Notes under the pieces: model-generated
Seen by the model: only the letters and a program-made list of their open reading frames with translations
Database searches by the model: none
What the model was told of the DNA's origin: nothing
Part shown: positions 12,450 to 24,834 of the stretch, piece by piece
How the letters are laid out: each line of letters begins with the position of its first letter
How positions within the stretch are numbered: position 1 is the first letter of the stretch
Translations under genes and position numbers: made by a program
Origin: Circinella umbellata
Lineage: Eukaryota; Mucoromycota; Mucoromycetes; Mucorales; Lichtheimiaceae
Assembly: GCA_025093555.1 (NCBI GenBank)
Contig: JAIWNF010000053.1
Span: 1 to 64,000, forward strand
Length of the DNA: 64,000 nt
Direction of reading: 5' to 3'

Positions 12450-12968
12450 TTGTTAGTCCTGTTTGGTTGCAAATGCTAATAAGGCCTTGATAGTTTGCTA
12501 AAAGAAAAAGTCAGGATCAAAATATTCAGCCTACAATTACTATCGACAAAAATTTACCTCTATGTATAAACACTCGGCTTGTAGGAGGTTAATATCTTCT
12601 GATATTGGATCCATGTCTTCTTTGGTGTAGAAAATCAATTAGCCTTGATCATCTTTGGTTTTGATAATTTCCGTCTATCATTACTTCCGCCCTGGGTCCC
12701 AGTCCATTAAATGGTTTGTATGGTATATGTCTTTAACTTCTTCTGAGAGAAGTTTCTTGATTTCGTGATTCATATAATTAACAATTCTTGATGTTGCAAG
12801 TCTATGTAAAAATAAAAAAAAAAGAAGTTAGTTAACTATGTTAAATGAAAACGAGGTGTAACGAAAATAAAAACTACGTTAATTTATAGACCAAAAATAA
12901 AAGGAAAAGTACCGGCATATTCTTCGTGAATTGCGTAAAAAATAGGGCTCCACTTTATTGTGCGCAGC
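12450..12968 (-). pseudogene. Decayed gene, copy B (inverted, 5' part of the same gene)
   Basis: Read on the minus strand this segment repeats the beginning of copy A: the same GC-containing opening (GCTGCGCACAATAAAGTGG), a similar intron-like T-rich stretch, then RLATSRIVNYMNHEI followed by KKLLSEEVKDI, matching copy A residue for residue over much of its length. It then diverges by small deletions and meets stops. A further exon-like piece ends LYIE before GTAAAT, and after a TTTTAG acceptor comes KALLAFATKQD and a stop. It lacks counterparts of the later pieces of copy A. It is a truncated, mutated paralogue. Confidence 0.45.
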
Positions 12969-15900
12969 ATTCTTTTTTTTTAAGATTCACAAAAAGTAAA
13001 TGAATCTATTGACATCATCAACCCATTATTGAAAAAAAAAGTAGCCAGCATTTTTATATGATTGATTATTATTTGTAAATGGTATTGTATTCATCCAATT
13101 ATTTATGTATTAATATAATTCTCTTTATACTCTTTTAATGTATAATTTTTTTTCTACGTTCATGTAAATATATTTACACATATATGAAACTAGCAGTAAG
13201 TTATTGTTAATCTAAATTTCTTTAAATTACACTGACAAGGTACCAACAAATTTAAATTTTCACTGCTAAAATCGGATAATTACAGTAATGCGACCGTCAA
13301 GAACATCATTTGAAGAAAAAGGGTATCGTAACTACTGTGTAAATTATTTTAGTTCACAATTAAGTAATTCATTCAGTAGATATTATTTCGTAAGATGAGT
13401 GTATGAGTATGATGGATAGTCAATAACTTCTATACATTTAAAAAAGTAATGAATACAGTGCAATAATTGGCATATCAAAAATTACTTGAATGTCTAGTCA
13501 ACTGACTGTGATATAGGTTTTTTTTACTCCGGACCGAATATGGTGAAACATTTCCCATATTAAAAAAAATACCTGATTTAGATTCTTTTGATGATAATTA
13601 GTTTGTCATTTATATTATGTATTTCTGCTACGGGTTTTTTTTTGTTGAACAATGTATATCTTTCTTATGATTAAAAATGTCAATATGCCGAAAGACCATA
13701 AAAAATCTAAGAACTAAAGAATCAGAGGCATTATTTAACGAGTAATTTTCTTTATTAAATAAAAGATAAATTCATGCTGTAGGTTTCACAAAGGAAATAC
13801 TCACATAGAAGGCAATAAAAACAATACTCAGTAATATAGATTGTTGCTGCCTTATTCTTTTTCTTCCTAAATATACATACGTAGAGCTAATTATTATTAT
13901 TTTTCTTTTACCGTGTCGTATCAGTTAAATACACGTAATGACGTGTCTGTGAAAAGATATATGTAACGACTCTACTCTGTTGAATTGGGGAGCTATATAA
14001 ATATAAGAGCGCCTAGTTGCACATTTTAAAATTTTGATAAATACGTACGTAGCATACAATATATGTCTTTTTTTAGGTAAGTATATTTTTTATTTGGAAT
14101 TAATGGATGGCTTCATTCTCACTAAATAATTATTATGACTTAGCTACAGAATTTAAGTGAGACAAAATACATGACTTTTATCTTGTAGTACTCTTTGGTT
14201 TATATCACCATCAACGTGCTTTTTTCTGTGTAACCGACAAAATAAGTTATTGCTATTATGGTACTTATGCATGAAAATCATCGCCTGCGTGTAACACAAT
14301 TCTTCTATCACAGAATATTGTTTCTTAGCTAATTATTATATATAAAGTTCTAGAAAAAAAAAAGTGCGTAGCAAAAGAAAATTGGGGGGGGGGAGGGAGG
14401 CCAAGTGAAGAAAAAGAGAACATTCCATATTTCTTTTCTTCTATACACCCCTTCTACAATTCTCCATTTCTAGATATTAAAATTCTAAATAAAGTTCAGC
14501 CTTTCCTTGTAATGTATAATAGAGCTTTTTGTAATAATAGTAGCTAATCGAAGAGTAGGAAATCTTGTCATTAACAATTGACTTCCAATGAATATCTATC
14601 AAATTCTCTAGTATCTCATTTTTTATCATCATCATTAATCGATCACTATGATAAACTCAATGCTTGAATCATACATTATATAACATAAGAAAACCAGGAC
14701 AATGCGTGATAGTATTTATATTTTTAATCAAGCTAGTGCTTTCCGCGTAAAAAAGGTTCCTTGAAATTGATCTTTTTTGAAATACTATATAACTTCTCCA
14801 GAATCTCATCCCCTTTTTTTTTCTTTACTACATACTGCAGCTATATCAACAAAAGTATCGTTGTATTATCCCCTTTAATGTTTTTACTGTCCTCTTATTC
14901 TCGTCCATATTAGTTACTTTTTTATTTTGATGTATTATCGGCTTTATTTTATTAGTATACATTTTCGCGATTAGTACCTACTACATTCTTTACTTTTCAC
15001 TTTTTAACAAGTTATATACATACAAAAAAAGAATTACCAATTGAAAGTAAGTAGGCAGGATTTACATTTCTTTATTTTTCGTCTTCAGTCCTTCACCAAA
15101 ATGCAATTTGCTATTCGTTTTTGTTTACTCCATAGTCCTTAAACTACTAATTTTAATGGTAAATTTTATTCTTTCCGTTTCTTTATAAAATTGTTTACAA
15201 TTTTTGATTGTTGTCAAAATAAATAAATAAATAAACCCATAGATATAGGCATAAAAATAACAATAACAATAACTACAATAACACATCCACGAATAACATG
15301 TAGTTTATACTACGTACAAAACCATAAAGGTCAAAAGGGAATACTAGAAGCGGCTCAACCGCCTTGTATATGATAATATCTACTATCTTGAAGACGTATT
15401 TAAAATGCGACATTTCTAGTCACCAAAGTCCAGACTGAAAACTCTTAAAAGCAATAGACAGGCTAAACACTTGAACGACATCGTTTACTGACGTGTTCTG
15501 GTACACCAATGAATGGAATCTTACTATATAGTAATGTGATATTTAGTCTAGCACACGTTTTTTTTTTTTTTTTTCAAACAATGGCTTTATGGAATGAAGT
15601 ATCATTTATAAAATTTTCCTCTCAATTATTCCACATCAAGAAGTGATTAAATTACTGATTAAACAAAAAAAAAAGTATTTCAGTAGAACACAGTTGGGTG
15701 ATAAATGAAAAAAAAAAGAAGGCAGGCATGAAATTTTTGCTAATCCCGCTTCAAATGTTCATCCACCATGATGCGCCAAAAATTATAAAGATAATCAAAA
15801 ATAATGTCGCGGCAAATAAATCACATCTCTCTTACCAATTTGGTAGTACCCCCCATCGCAATTTCGTGTCTCAAGCACAAACCCCCCCCCAAAAAAAAAA

Positions 15901-16022
15901 TTATATATTGTGTTTTGCTTTTGCTGCGCATTTTTTTCCTTTTCTAACCAAGAAATTAAAATTACTGAGCATATATATATATGATATCATTATACTTCCC
16001 CATTGTTCGGCACAAGGGGCGC
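12969..16022. other. Gene-poor region, 3 kb
   Basis: AT-rich with many short homopolymer runs. No coding frame shows a recognisable domain or codon pattern; a plus-strand frame at 15698-16042 is a product of A and C runs. A guanine-rich block lies at about 14384-14400 (see separate entry). Confidence 0.5.
14384..14400 (+). other. Guanine-run block, G-quadruplex candidate
   Basis: Ten or so consecutive G followed by AGGGAGG, standing out sharply in an AT-rich surrounding. The run can be partitioned into four short G tracts with one-base loops. Functional meaning unknown. Confidence 0.35.
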
Positions 16023-16322
16023 TTATTTTATATTGTCTGTAGTCAAATTGATATAATGGTTTTTGATATAGAGCTGTGAATAAAAAAGTAAAAAAAAAAG
16101 AAAGTCAATAAGTGAGTCATAACTGCCGTTTGTCTATACATTAACACATGTGAATGAAACATAGTGTATTATATTATAAAGTGTCAAAAAAAAAGAGTGG
16201 TTTGTATATAATAAATGACAAAAAAAAGAAAACTTAATAAGTACGTACACAGCAATTATGGTAGCAGCAAAGGCCAACAACAACAACATTGGATAACTAT
16301 TATCAACAAACCCAGGGTTCAT
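16023..16322 (-). CDS. Possible small single-pass membrane protein (about 42 aa)
   Basis: On the minus strand an ATG at 16322 opens MNPGFVDNSYP followed by a clean hydrophobic segment MLLLLAFAATIIAVY, long enough to span a membrane. The frame reaches a donor-like GTACTT/GTACGT and, using a TTCACAG acceptor, can continue at 16073 as LYIKNHYINLTTDNIK and a stop at 16023. With exon 1 as 16322-16245 this gives 42 aa; using the alternative donor two codons earlier gives 34 aa. The layout (short polar N terminus, membrane helix, basic tail) resembles tiny subunits of membrane complexes, but I do not recognise the family. Hand-drawn splicing of a short frame is weak evidence, so this is a candidate only. 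Confidence 0.28.
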
Positions 16323-17895
16323 ATTCTATTAAGAAATAAATAAGGTTTTACCTTTTTTTTTTCCCCCAAGAAAATGACAATATAAAAAATAACAAATAAT
16401 TATAAGACAAAGAAGTACAGAGATGAATGTGGAAACAAAAAAATGGCGCCATTTTAATAAACATTCCGTTTATCATGGATATACATAAAAAAAAAATGAT
16501 TCATAACAGCATTAAAAAGTCTGCTACGCAATATTGATGTTGATCTTTGGGATGATCAGAACGAAGCAAAGAGCACCGTAGCAACAACGTGTGTTTTTTT
16601 TTTTTTTTTTTTACGGCGACTTATTCCGATCAACCGAGAAAATTTCATATTACTCCGCAACCAGCCCTTTTTTTTTGGGTTCCTTATTGGTTCATTTGTT
16701 CTTGAACCAAAAGTTTAAAAATATCTTTTGCTTTTAATTTTATACGTAGCTTTCCCAAAAAGCACAACAAAACAGGTACTACAGCGCACAACATTCGAGT
16801 TATAAGAAAACAATGATGTCACATTTAATTTTTTTTTTTTGTCGCTAAGACAACAACTACTACAATAACGACAACAAAATTTCCATGGCGACCCAGATAA
16901 ATATTCTACAAAAAAGAATCTTTGATTCTTGCGGGGGGTTGGAGGTGGGGGGGGGACGAGAGTAAGTTGGCGCGTATTTTCTTTTTTTTATTTTTTTAAG
17001 TAGCTGATTTCATATAAAGGATAATAATACAACTTTCTTGGGGGGATGCTCGTGCTTTTGTAAAAAGCGCAAAAAAAAAAAAAAAAAAAGACGTGTGACT
17101 CAGTGTAACAGGGCCGTTCCCAAACGCAACTCTCCAAATTAAGAAACCTTGACATTCGAACGAAAAGAAGTCTAACTTTTTTTTAAGATTCAATTGTAAA
17201 TCAAGTAGAAATAGATATAGGAAATATAATCCTTTCTAGATATGTATTATATATATATATATATATACATGTGGATAAATCTCAATGGATTCGTAAAAGA
17301 TATATATTATACGGGTTGTTAGAACTATTTTTTGCATCAGAATCGATTTTAGAGAAGGAAGTGGGAACGGGTCAAGGGACATTTTTGGGGGGGGGAATGT
17401 ATTGTGCATGAGAAAAAGCCCACGTTGCTAAACACAAACAACCAAGAAAGGTGCATATGACCTTTTTTTTTTCCATTATAGATGGAATTTATAAATGGTA
17501 TAGTTTGGATTTAATAATGTAACAACAACAACTACATCCTATCCGATTCTATTTCTTTGACAACCCGCATGACGCAATTTGAAATAAAACGATATTATTT
17601 TTTTTGTTTATCATAATAGTAATAGTAATAATATAATCGATTTGTTATATTGAAAAAAGTTTATATAATAATTGAAGTTGTGTACATCAAAATAAAGTGT
17701 GTGTGTGTGTTAGGTATACAAGAAGCAATGAAGAACATATATAAAAAAAATGGTAACAGTTGAATGAGTTAAATATACATATAAAAGAGACTTAGAATAA
17801 GAAATAATATAACATGAAAAGAAAAGAAACATATACAATAAAAAAGAGAGTAATAAAAAATATTAAACAATGCAAAAAAAAAAAAAAAAAGAAAT
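16323..17895. other. Intergenic region with G runs and TA repeat
   Basis: About 1.6 kb without a supported gene. It contains two guanine-rich blocks (about 16931-16955 and 17388-17397), a TA dinucleotide run at about 17248-17268, and many A or T runs. The minus-strand frame at 16996-17193 is driven by A runs and is not called. Confidence 0.5.
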
Positions 17896-18933
17896 CTAAT
17901 GGTGGGGTGATTTGGCATGACGTCTCATGTCATGCTTACGAGCAAATCGTTTACCACATTTGTGACAAGGGAATTTTTTGGGACGATTTGGATCATGAGT
18001 TAAAATATGTTCTTTCATATTATTTGCTCGATTACTGGTATGAGGACAATGGGGACATTGGTGAATCTTTGGTGTACGACGACGTGTCGATGTGCGTCTT
18101 CCAGTAGTATTTGTTGGATTATATTGTTGTTGTTGTTGTTGTTGGTATTGCTGATTAACCATCATAGAATCTAGGGAAGGAGATGATGTCATAAACGTAA
18201 AGTCTTGTTCATATTTAATAAACGAAGAAATGGATGATGATGGTGATGCAGGCACAGTAGATACTGGTGTCGGAAAAAAAGGGTACTCTTCCTCAGTTTG
18301 TTGTACTTGTACAGCAGGGATCGTAAATGCTTGAGCATTGTTAAGTTGTTGCGATCCAACCAGTGAGTCATTCAGACAAAAATCTTGATTGAAATAATTA
18401 CTATTAATATTTTCATGCATTGTTGAAGAAGTCATGAAGGCTTCATTGGCCATATAGGAACCCAATGACGAGGATACAGGAGATGAGGCTGATGCAGATA
18501 AGAAATCTATTATTTAAGTGTCAAAAAAATAAATAAAAAGTCAGCTGATCCGATTTATTTATTTTGTTTGCATGCATATTTATTTTAAATAATAATTACC
18601 TGAATCTGCTGCTGGAGAAAAACAAGAACTGTCATCACTTGTTGAAATGGGAGAGTATAAGAAGTGATGATTTTGGTTTGTATAAGAAGAAACTGATGGT
18701 TGTAAATGATCCTGTTGTTGTTGCTGTTGTTGTTGATCATAAAAATAACAAGAATTATCAGAAGAGGGTATATTGATAGGATCAGAAACAGTATCCGAAT
18801 CAAAAATAGAAGCACAATCTTCAGACTGATTTGCCTGTTGAAAGAAATTGGTATTCAAATCAAAAGTAGATTCTCCAAGATTAACGAAAATGTTATTAAA
18901 AAAAAAAGTGTTTGAAGACGAGTTAACAGACAT
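17896..18933 (-). CDS. C2H2 zinc-finger transcription factor (two C-terminal fingers)
   Basis: Two exons on the minus strand, 18933-18600 and 18506-17896, join in frame to 314 aa. The first 255 residues are low in complexity, rich in Ser, Asn and Gln, with polyglutamine runs (about residues 66-73 and again near 220), typical of an activation or disordered region. The last 55 residues carry two adjacent C2H2 fingers: CPHCPHTSNRANNMKEHILTH and CHKCGKRFARKHDMRRH, with a long DPNRPKKFP linker between them, and the protein ends four residues after the second finger. This points to a sequence-specific DNA-binding regulator in the nucleus. The pathway cannot be assigned; fingers of the FARKHDMRRH kind occur in several fungal regulators, including Crz1-like ones. 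Confidence 0.85.
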
Positions 18934-21900
18934 TCGCTTTATGATATGAAGTTGAGAAATATATATAATTAATAAAGAGGTAAAGAGGTTGTTCTGTTTT
19001 CAATTGAAAGTAAAGAAGAAGTAAAGGAAACAGAACAAAGAAATTGAAAGTAGTAAATTGATAAAAAGAAACTTGTTAAAAAAAATGTCACTTTTTATAT
19101 CTTTTTTTGTGAATCACACAGGTTTATAAAAAAAAAAAACATGGCCGCTTCGACCATGCAGCTGGCTTTTAAAAGCCTCCGGGTCATTTCTTTTTGGTGA
19201 TGGTTAGTTACACACACACACAAACACAAAGTACTACAACAAACAACAACTAACACGGACACAAAAGTATGCAATATAAACTCTTTTTACCTATTTAAAG
19301 GGGGGGGGAATGAATAAAAGAAACAGAGAAGGAGAATGCTTTGTTTTGTTTTGTCGCGTGGAAATAGTCCCCCCCTGCTTCTTTAAATCCTGTATCTTGT
19401 TTTCTCCCCCTTCTTTCCCCTCTCCCAATAAAAAAGCTCGGATTCTATATACCCTAATACAAAGTTTATAGTATATATATACAACACTATGGTTTATGCT
19501 GTGCTGGTTATTTATTTGTCTTGCTAGTTTTCCTCTTGCATTGTTTTTTTTCTTTTTACTTTATTGTGAAAACAAGAACGTGCCCCAAATAAATATTCTT
19601 GCGGCGCGTAGCAGCCAAGAGATATATGATAAATTTATTTAAAGAAAACTTCTTTTATACGCTAATAGAAACGCCTCGTTTCTGTTAGTTGAGCCTCAAT
19701 CTATGGCTGGTGACATTTCTTTTTTTTTTTTTTTTAATTCCATGCTAGAATTCTATATTTCTATAAAGAATAAAAAGGGATTCTATTTTATAATATCCTT
19801 CCCCTCTAATAATATTTAATGGATGTAGAGTAGCACAAAAAAAAAAAAAGATAGCAAAATTTGCAGAGGAAAAATAATTTTTCCTTTGCTAATAGATGAT
19901 GAAACATAATATCAAAAGGCTTAAGATTACTTAATTTGGTAAACTTTTTTTTTGATGATCGAATGCGGTAACTGACTTTTAAAACCAACTGTTTTTGTAT
20001 AATGGGGTGTACATTCAATATGCTTGTGAAAAAAAAAAAGGTACTGTACCTTGACATCATAACCCTCCCCCCCCGACAGATGTTTTACCGATGGTTGTAC
20101 AAAGTAACGCCGCTATTTTGCATTGCCAAAATGTAATGATGAGAGGCATTTTTGCCAAGCAGGAAGACAGTAACCCATAGGAATTTCTTTTGTTGTTATA
20201 ACTGTTACCATTAGCACGTCATTGTATTTATTGACTATTCAAATAACCTTTTCTCCCCCTCCCTTCTAGTTCCCCCCCTACCCACATAAAAAAAATCGAT
20301 TGTTTCATTTAATTATAGTTCTTTTCTTATTTTATTTTTGTAAATCATCATAAAATAACTTTTTAAGTATATAAAGGCTTCTTCATTTCCTGTCAATCTT
20401 TTGTTTGATTTGTGTACATTCACAATACACCACGATAAGATATATAAAATTAAAAAGGGGACACGATTCGACTCAAGAGCTTCTCTTTATAATAAAAAGG
20501 ATGGTATCTGTTATTACCATATAGCAAAAAAAAAAAAAAAATTACACCACATCTGTCACATGGCCGCCACATTTAACTCCTTCTTGTGTCCATAATAGTC
20601 TTAATGATCTTTTATTTTTCAATACGAGCACGCTTTATGTCTAAATGTCTTTTCTCTTAATACAAAGTCGGATTTGATGCTTTTTTAGTCTATTACTTGG
20701 ATGGTTATTTGTTTTCCACGTGGCGAACAAGAAGGGTAATTATACCGCCTTCTCTTCCTTTTATGTTTACATTACAAATTATCCCTTGTAATTATGTCCA
20801 TCATTTTTTCTCCCTGCTTCTTTTTTTCTCCCTCCCTTCCTTTTCTGAATCTCGGGGATCCTCCCTTCCTCCACGTGGAAAAAACTATGTAGGGGTCATT
20901 GGATCCTACATAAGCTATAATATGGAACAAACAACCCTATTTCTGGTTACATTACAACTGTTTTTTTTGCTGAACGTAGTGTCACCATTAAACAAATAAA
21001 CAACGGTTTGGCCCGATTTTCTTAGTGATAGGTCACACAAAAGAAAAAGAAATAGCATAATAACAATAAATTTCATTTACCCGCAAAAATATATGTTACA
21101 TTAGTACATGGAAACAAATAACTACAGTTTTTTTTTTGTTTATCGTTTCAATAACAATAAAAAAGGGAAAAGTATAAAAATAGTCTCTTTTGAAAGGAAG
21201 ACGAGGCGAAGTGGATAACAAGAATAAACATGAAAATGATATAAAAAGAAGACTTGGCATATTTAATAAAAATAGTATTAATAATAATAACAATAAAAGG
21301 AGTAAGGAAAAAAAAAGCGATAATGGAATGCATCTGTATAGTAAGAGCCCGGTGATGGCGCCGGAGGGGGGCGAAGAAGGACTTTTTTTTTTTTTTTTTG
21401 ACATCTTTTTTTTTTATCTAACCTATTATTATATAGGCAACAAAAAAAAAAAAAAGGCCACGCGACAGACTTCTTGGTCGCTCACTTTTCGACTAGATTG
21501 GACAAAAAAAAAAAAATAATCTCGCTCGCGTGGGGAATGCAAATGACAAAGAAACTATTCCAAAAACTGCTTTTAAGTTGTGGAGAGTTCAGCTTTTTGT
21601 GGGTTTTAACTTTTTTGGGTCAATTCAGGTGAGCATTATTTTTTTCTCTGTTGTTTAGAATGAACTTTTTTTGAGGGACGAATCAAATTTCAAAGCGGGG
21701 TAAGGTTATTGCATTGTTTAGAGATATAACGCAGAAAACCACACAGGTGATTCATTTTCACACATCTAAAATTAATCTGGGATTTAAAAAAAAAAGTGTT
21801 GCAAAGCAAAGAAAAAGTATACTCACTTAAACATTCTCTTTCACTCTTTCTTTTTTCTACACTATTACATATACATATTAAACAATATTATACAGTTTCA

Positions 21901-21961
21901 TTTTCTGAAGAAAAAAGCTATTATAATTCATTATCGAATAAATATACACTACTGAGGGAGA
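18934..21961. other. Divergent intergenic region, 3 kb
   Basis: Separates the start of the minus-strand zinc-finger gene from the start of the methyltransferase. No gene is supported; the frames at 20697-20999 and 21190-21519 are low-complexity. Features seen: a 14-base palindrome GGCTTTTAAAAGCC at 19164-19177, C- and G-runs at about 19300 and 20065, and two CCACGTGG boxes (about 20715 and 20873) of the kind bound by bHLH factors, roughly 1.1 kb before the methyltransferase. Confidence 0.45.
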
Positions 21962-24249
21962 ATGGGAAATCAGCTTACTAAAGAGAACAATCAACTACGT
22001 CCGAAAGTACTATTAAAGCAACAAAAACAAAAACAAAAGCAACAAGACGACACTATTGACGGGAATGACAACTACTATAGAGATGACAATTCAGCGTATC
22101 TTTCAGAAACAATAAGACCACTCCCTCAACCTATTGGACATAAAGTTATTATATCAGATAGAAGTGCTGCCCCACTTTCCTTATTAAGCTCTTTATCGTC
22201 ATCATCATCGTCATCTTTCCAACAGCAACCTCAACAACGAAAACGTACCATACGAATATCTAGGCGAAAAAAAAGACGGGATATAAATAGCTGTCCTCCT
22301 ATTGATACAATAAATAGTGATAATGAAGATGATGTGAACAATAATGATAATAACGGAGTACAGCAATTAAGTAGCTCATTGGGATCAGTTACTTCTTCTT
22401 CTTCGATGATTGTATTCGATTCTGCTATTGCTTCGGCTGAAAATGCTGCAGCTGATCTTGCACGTCGTCAACAATATGATCAGTCTAATAATTATAATAA
22501 TAATAATAATAATATCGATAATACTTTTTCACCATCGCCGCCACCTATAAAGACAAATACTTGGATATATGAATATGGAAAAGAAAAAGAATATAATAGG
22601 TAAATTACTAGGCTTTGGAATGGATGTAGAATTCAAAACAGAGGAAGATTGTTTTAAAAAAGAAAGATGCATAAAGTGTGTGAAGATGGTTTCTTTTTTG
22701 ATTGAGTGTGGTTGTGTGTGTGTGAAAAACTGCGGAGTTTTTGGGGATGAAGAAAGTGAAGAACACCCCTTTTTTACGTGGGAAATCTTTCTTTTTGTTA
22801 ATCATTTTCATGCCTTTCCTCTATATCCATATATTTTAGACAGTTACGGCAGGTAAAGTAAAAAAAATATATATATATAAAGCATCTCGATATACATTTG
22901 AAATTACAATTAATTGACTCGAGCTAATGATAAGATTTTTTTTTAGCATTATGTCCTAAAACAGGTATTTGGAGGGAATCAACATGTTAAATTACAAAAT
23001 CCACAAAGTATTTTGGAATGCGCCTGCGGGACAGGTAAATTATTCAATAGCTTAAATAGATTAGCCTACGTACTAATTTAATATGCATTATGTGCGTGTG
23101 TCTGTGTTTCACTTGGTTGCTATCGGATGAATACTGATTTTGGATATACAAAGAAAAAAGCGGATGCTTTTTTTCTCACACACATATGCATTTCTGTTTT
23201 ATTTTCTTATATACCTTATATTATTACGTATATACACACACACACATATATATATGTATATATATATGTATGTATGGCTTTCTCCAATGGATACTGATAA
23301 TGGATATTGATAATGCATATGATTGTTATATTATTAGGCTTATGGACATTGGAAATTGCTCAAAGTTATCCACAATGTAATGTAATAGGAATGGATATTG
23401 TACCACCTAATATTAACAAGGATGATAAATCTGGAATGTCACACAAAAATATACCCAGTAACGTAGCTTATTGCTATGGTGATGTATTAGCGCCATTGAA
23501 ATATAGAGATGAACAATTTGATTACGTTTATCAGCGTGATATAGCACATATTATGCCAATGCACAAATGGCCTGATTTGATAAAAGAAATTAATCGTATA
23601 TTACGTCCTGGTGGTCAGGTAGAACTGGTTGAGTATGGTAAGAAAAAAAAAAAAGATGAAGGCTTTAAATGGCGTGTAATGATTGAGAAAAAAGGGAAAA
23701 AAAAAAGTTGAGTTGAAACTCTTCTTATTATATTGTCATGGTGAATTTACTCTTATCTCTCACGTGTTATAAATAAGATTTATTATTTACAAATCCGGGA
23801 CCTGTCTTAGCATTAGTAAATGAATGGTATAAGATCGCTGCAAACAGGATAGGTATTGCTCCTAATTATGCTGAATCACTACCTGGGTTTCTACATGAAG
23901 CAGGATTTGAAAATATTCACGTTGATGAATATAATATACCCATTGGCGAATGGCCTTCGGATTTAGGTAATATATAAATACATTTCATTGTTAAAAAAAA
24001 AAAAAGAGGAGTTGTTAGACTGGATTATTAAAAAGTATTTCATTATATATTTTTTTAGTACAGCGACAGTTTGGGTTTTTATACAAAGAACAAATGAAAG
24101 CTTTATTTCAAAGTATGAAACAATGGTGGCTATCTGAATTACATGTTTCGGAACAAGAATATGACAGTGTTTGTTTGTCGGCATTGGAGGAATTTGAAGA
24201 ATATCATTGTATTGCGAAATGGAAAATCTTGACAGCGACCAAGAGATAA
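21962..24249 (+). CDS. SAM-dependent methyltransferase with myristoylation-like N terminus
   Basis: Six exons: 21962-22599, a 13-nt micro-exon 22840-22852, 22947-23034, 23338-23637, 23778-23966, 24059-24249; total 472 aa. Residues 1-215 are basic, Ser/Asn/Gln-rich and probably disordered; they begin MGNQLTKE, which fits the N-myristoylation pattern (Gly2, Thr6). The catalytic domain occupies about residues 213-472: QHYVLKQVFGG, the SAM-binding loop LECACGTGLWTLEIA, the acidic strand-2 end VIGMDIVPPN, a motif II region YCYGDVLAPL, and the post-loop LRPGGQVELVEY. This is the class I (Rossmann) methyltransferase fold. Fungal relatives of this arrangement are often annotated LaeA-like or simply methyltransferase; the substrate is not predictable. 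The micro-exon is required to keep the frame and restore the conserved run before HYVLK. Confidence 0.85.
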
Positions 24250-24834
24250 ATTTAATTTAAATTTATCTATTGTTTTTGTTTTTTGTTTGAATATTATTTC
24301 ATGCACTCTATTGTATTATGTCAATGTAAAATTTTTAATTATTATGTACCATTCACCCCAAATTTATGTATTTATGTTGTATTATATTATATATGTTTCT
24401 ATGTGTGTGTGAAGACTATTTTATTGTTCTAATAATAATAATAATGAAAGAAAGAAAGAGAAAAATATAAAGAAAGATAAAAAGGAAGAAAATCATAAAT
24501 ATAAAGGAGTAGTGTTTTCTTCTTTCTTCTGCATTGGCATCCGCTGCTCTTTATAGTGCAAAAGGTTAAATCCCAGTAGACGGTTAGGCATAATAATCAA
24601 TCTAACGCACATCAAATTTTTTGAAATTGTTATGTGATATAAAAAGGAGAGAGGGGATTAAATACTTTTTAAAAAAGAATCTCGATCCACAATAAAAGTT
24701 TTCATCTCCACCCCTTCTTTCTTCTTTTTCTTCTTCTTCTTCTTATTACTGCTTTTACTCTGAACTTTTTTTTTTGTTTCGAAATTATCTTTATATACTA
24801 AAACATTGATAAATAATACATAATAAAACTAAAC
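24250..24834. other. Intergenic region between methyltransferase and TLC gene
   Basis: About 585 bases, same-strand neighbours. AAT repeats near 24432-24444, a purine-rich stretch to about 24490 and a CTT-rich pyrimidine tract at about 24715-24745 close to the next start; no coding frame. Confidence 0.5.

Larger units (their letters stand above)
11184..12968. repeat. Imperfect inverted repeat formed by two gene relics
   Basis: The outer edges match in inverted orientation: GCTGCGCACAATAAAGTGG starting at 11184 is the reverse complement of the sequence ending at about 12968, and similarity continues inward for roughly 370 bases on each arm, through the paralogous coding start. The arms are about 1 kb apart. 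This may be a duplicated gene in convergent arrangement or the remains of a mobile element with long terminal inverted repeats; no transposase is recognisable between the arms. Confidence 0.6.

Noticed and set aside
15698..16042. 114-codon plus-strand frame
   Set aside because: Begins with lysine run and contains Pro run from A and C homopolymers; no domain.
21096..21519. Frames on both strands over 100 codons
   Set aside because: Leu/Phe/Lys/Asn runs from simple repeats on both strands, no family signature.
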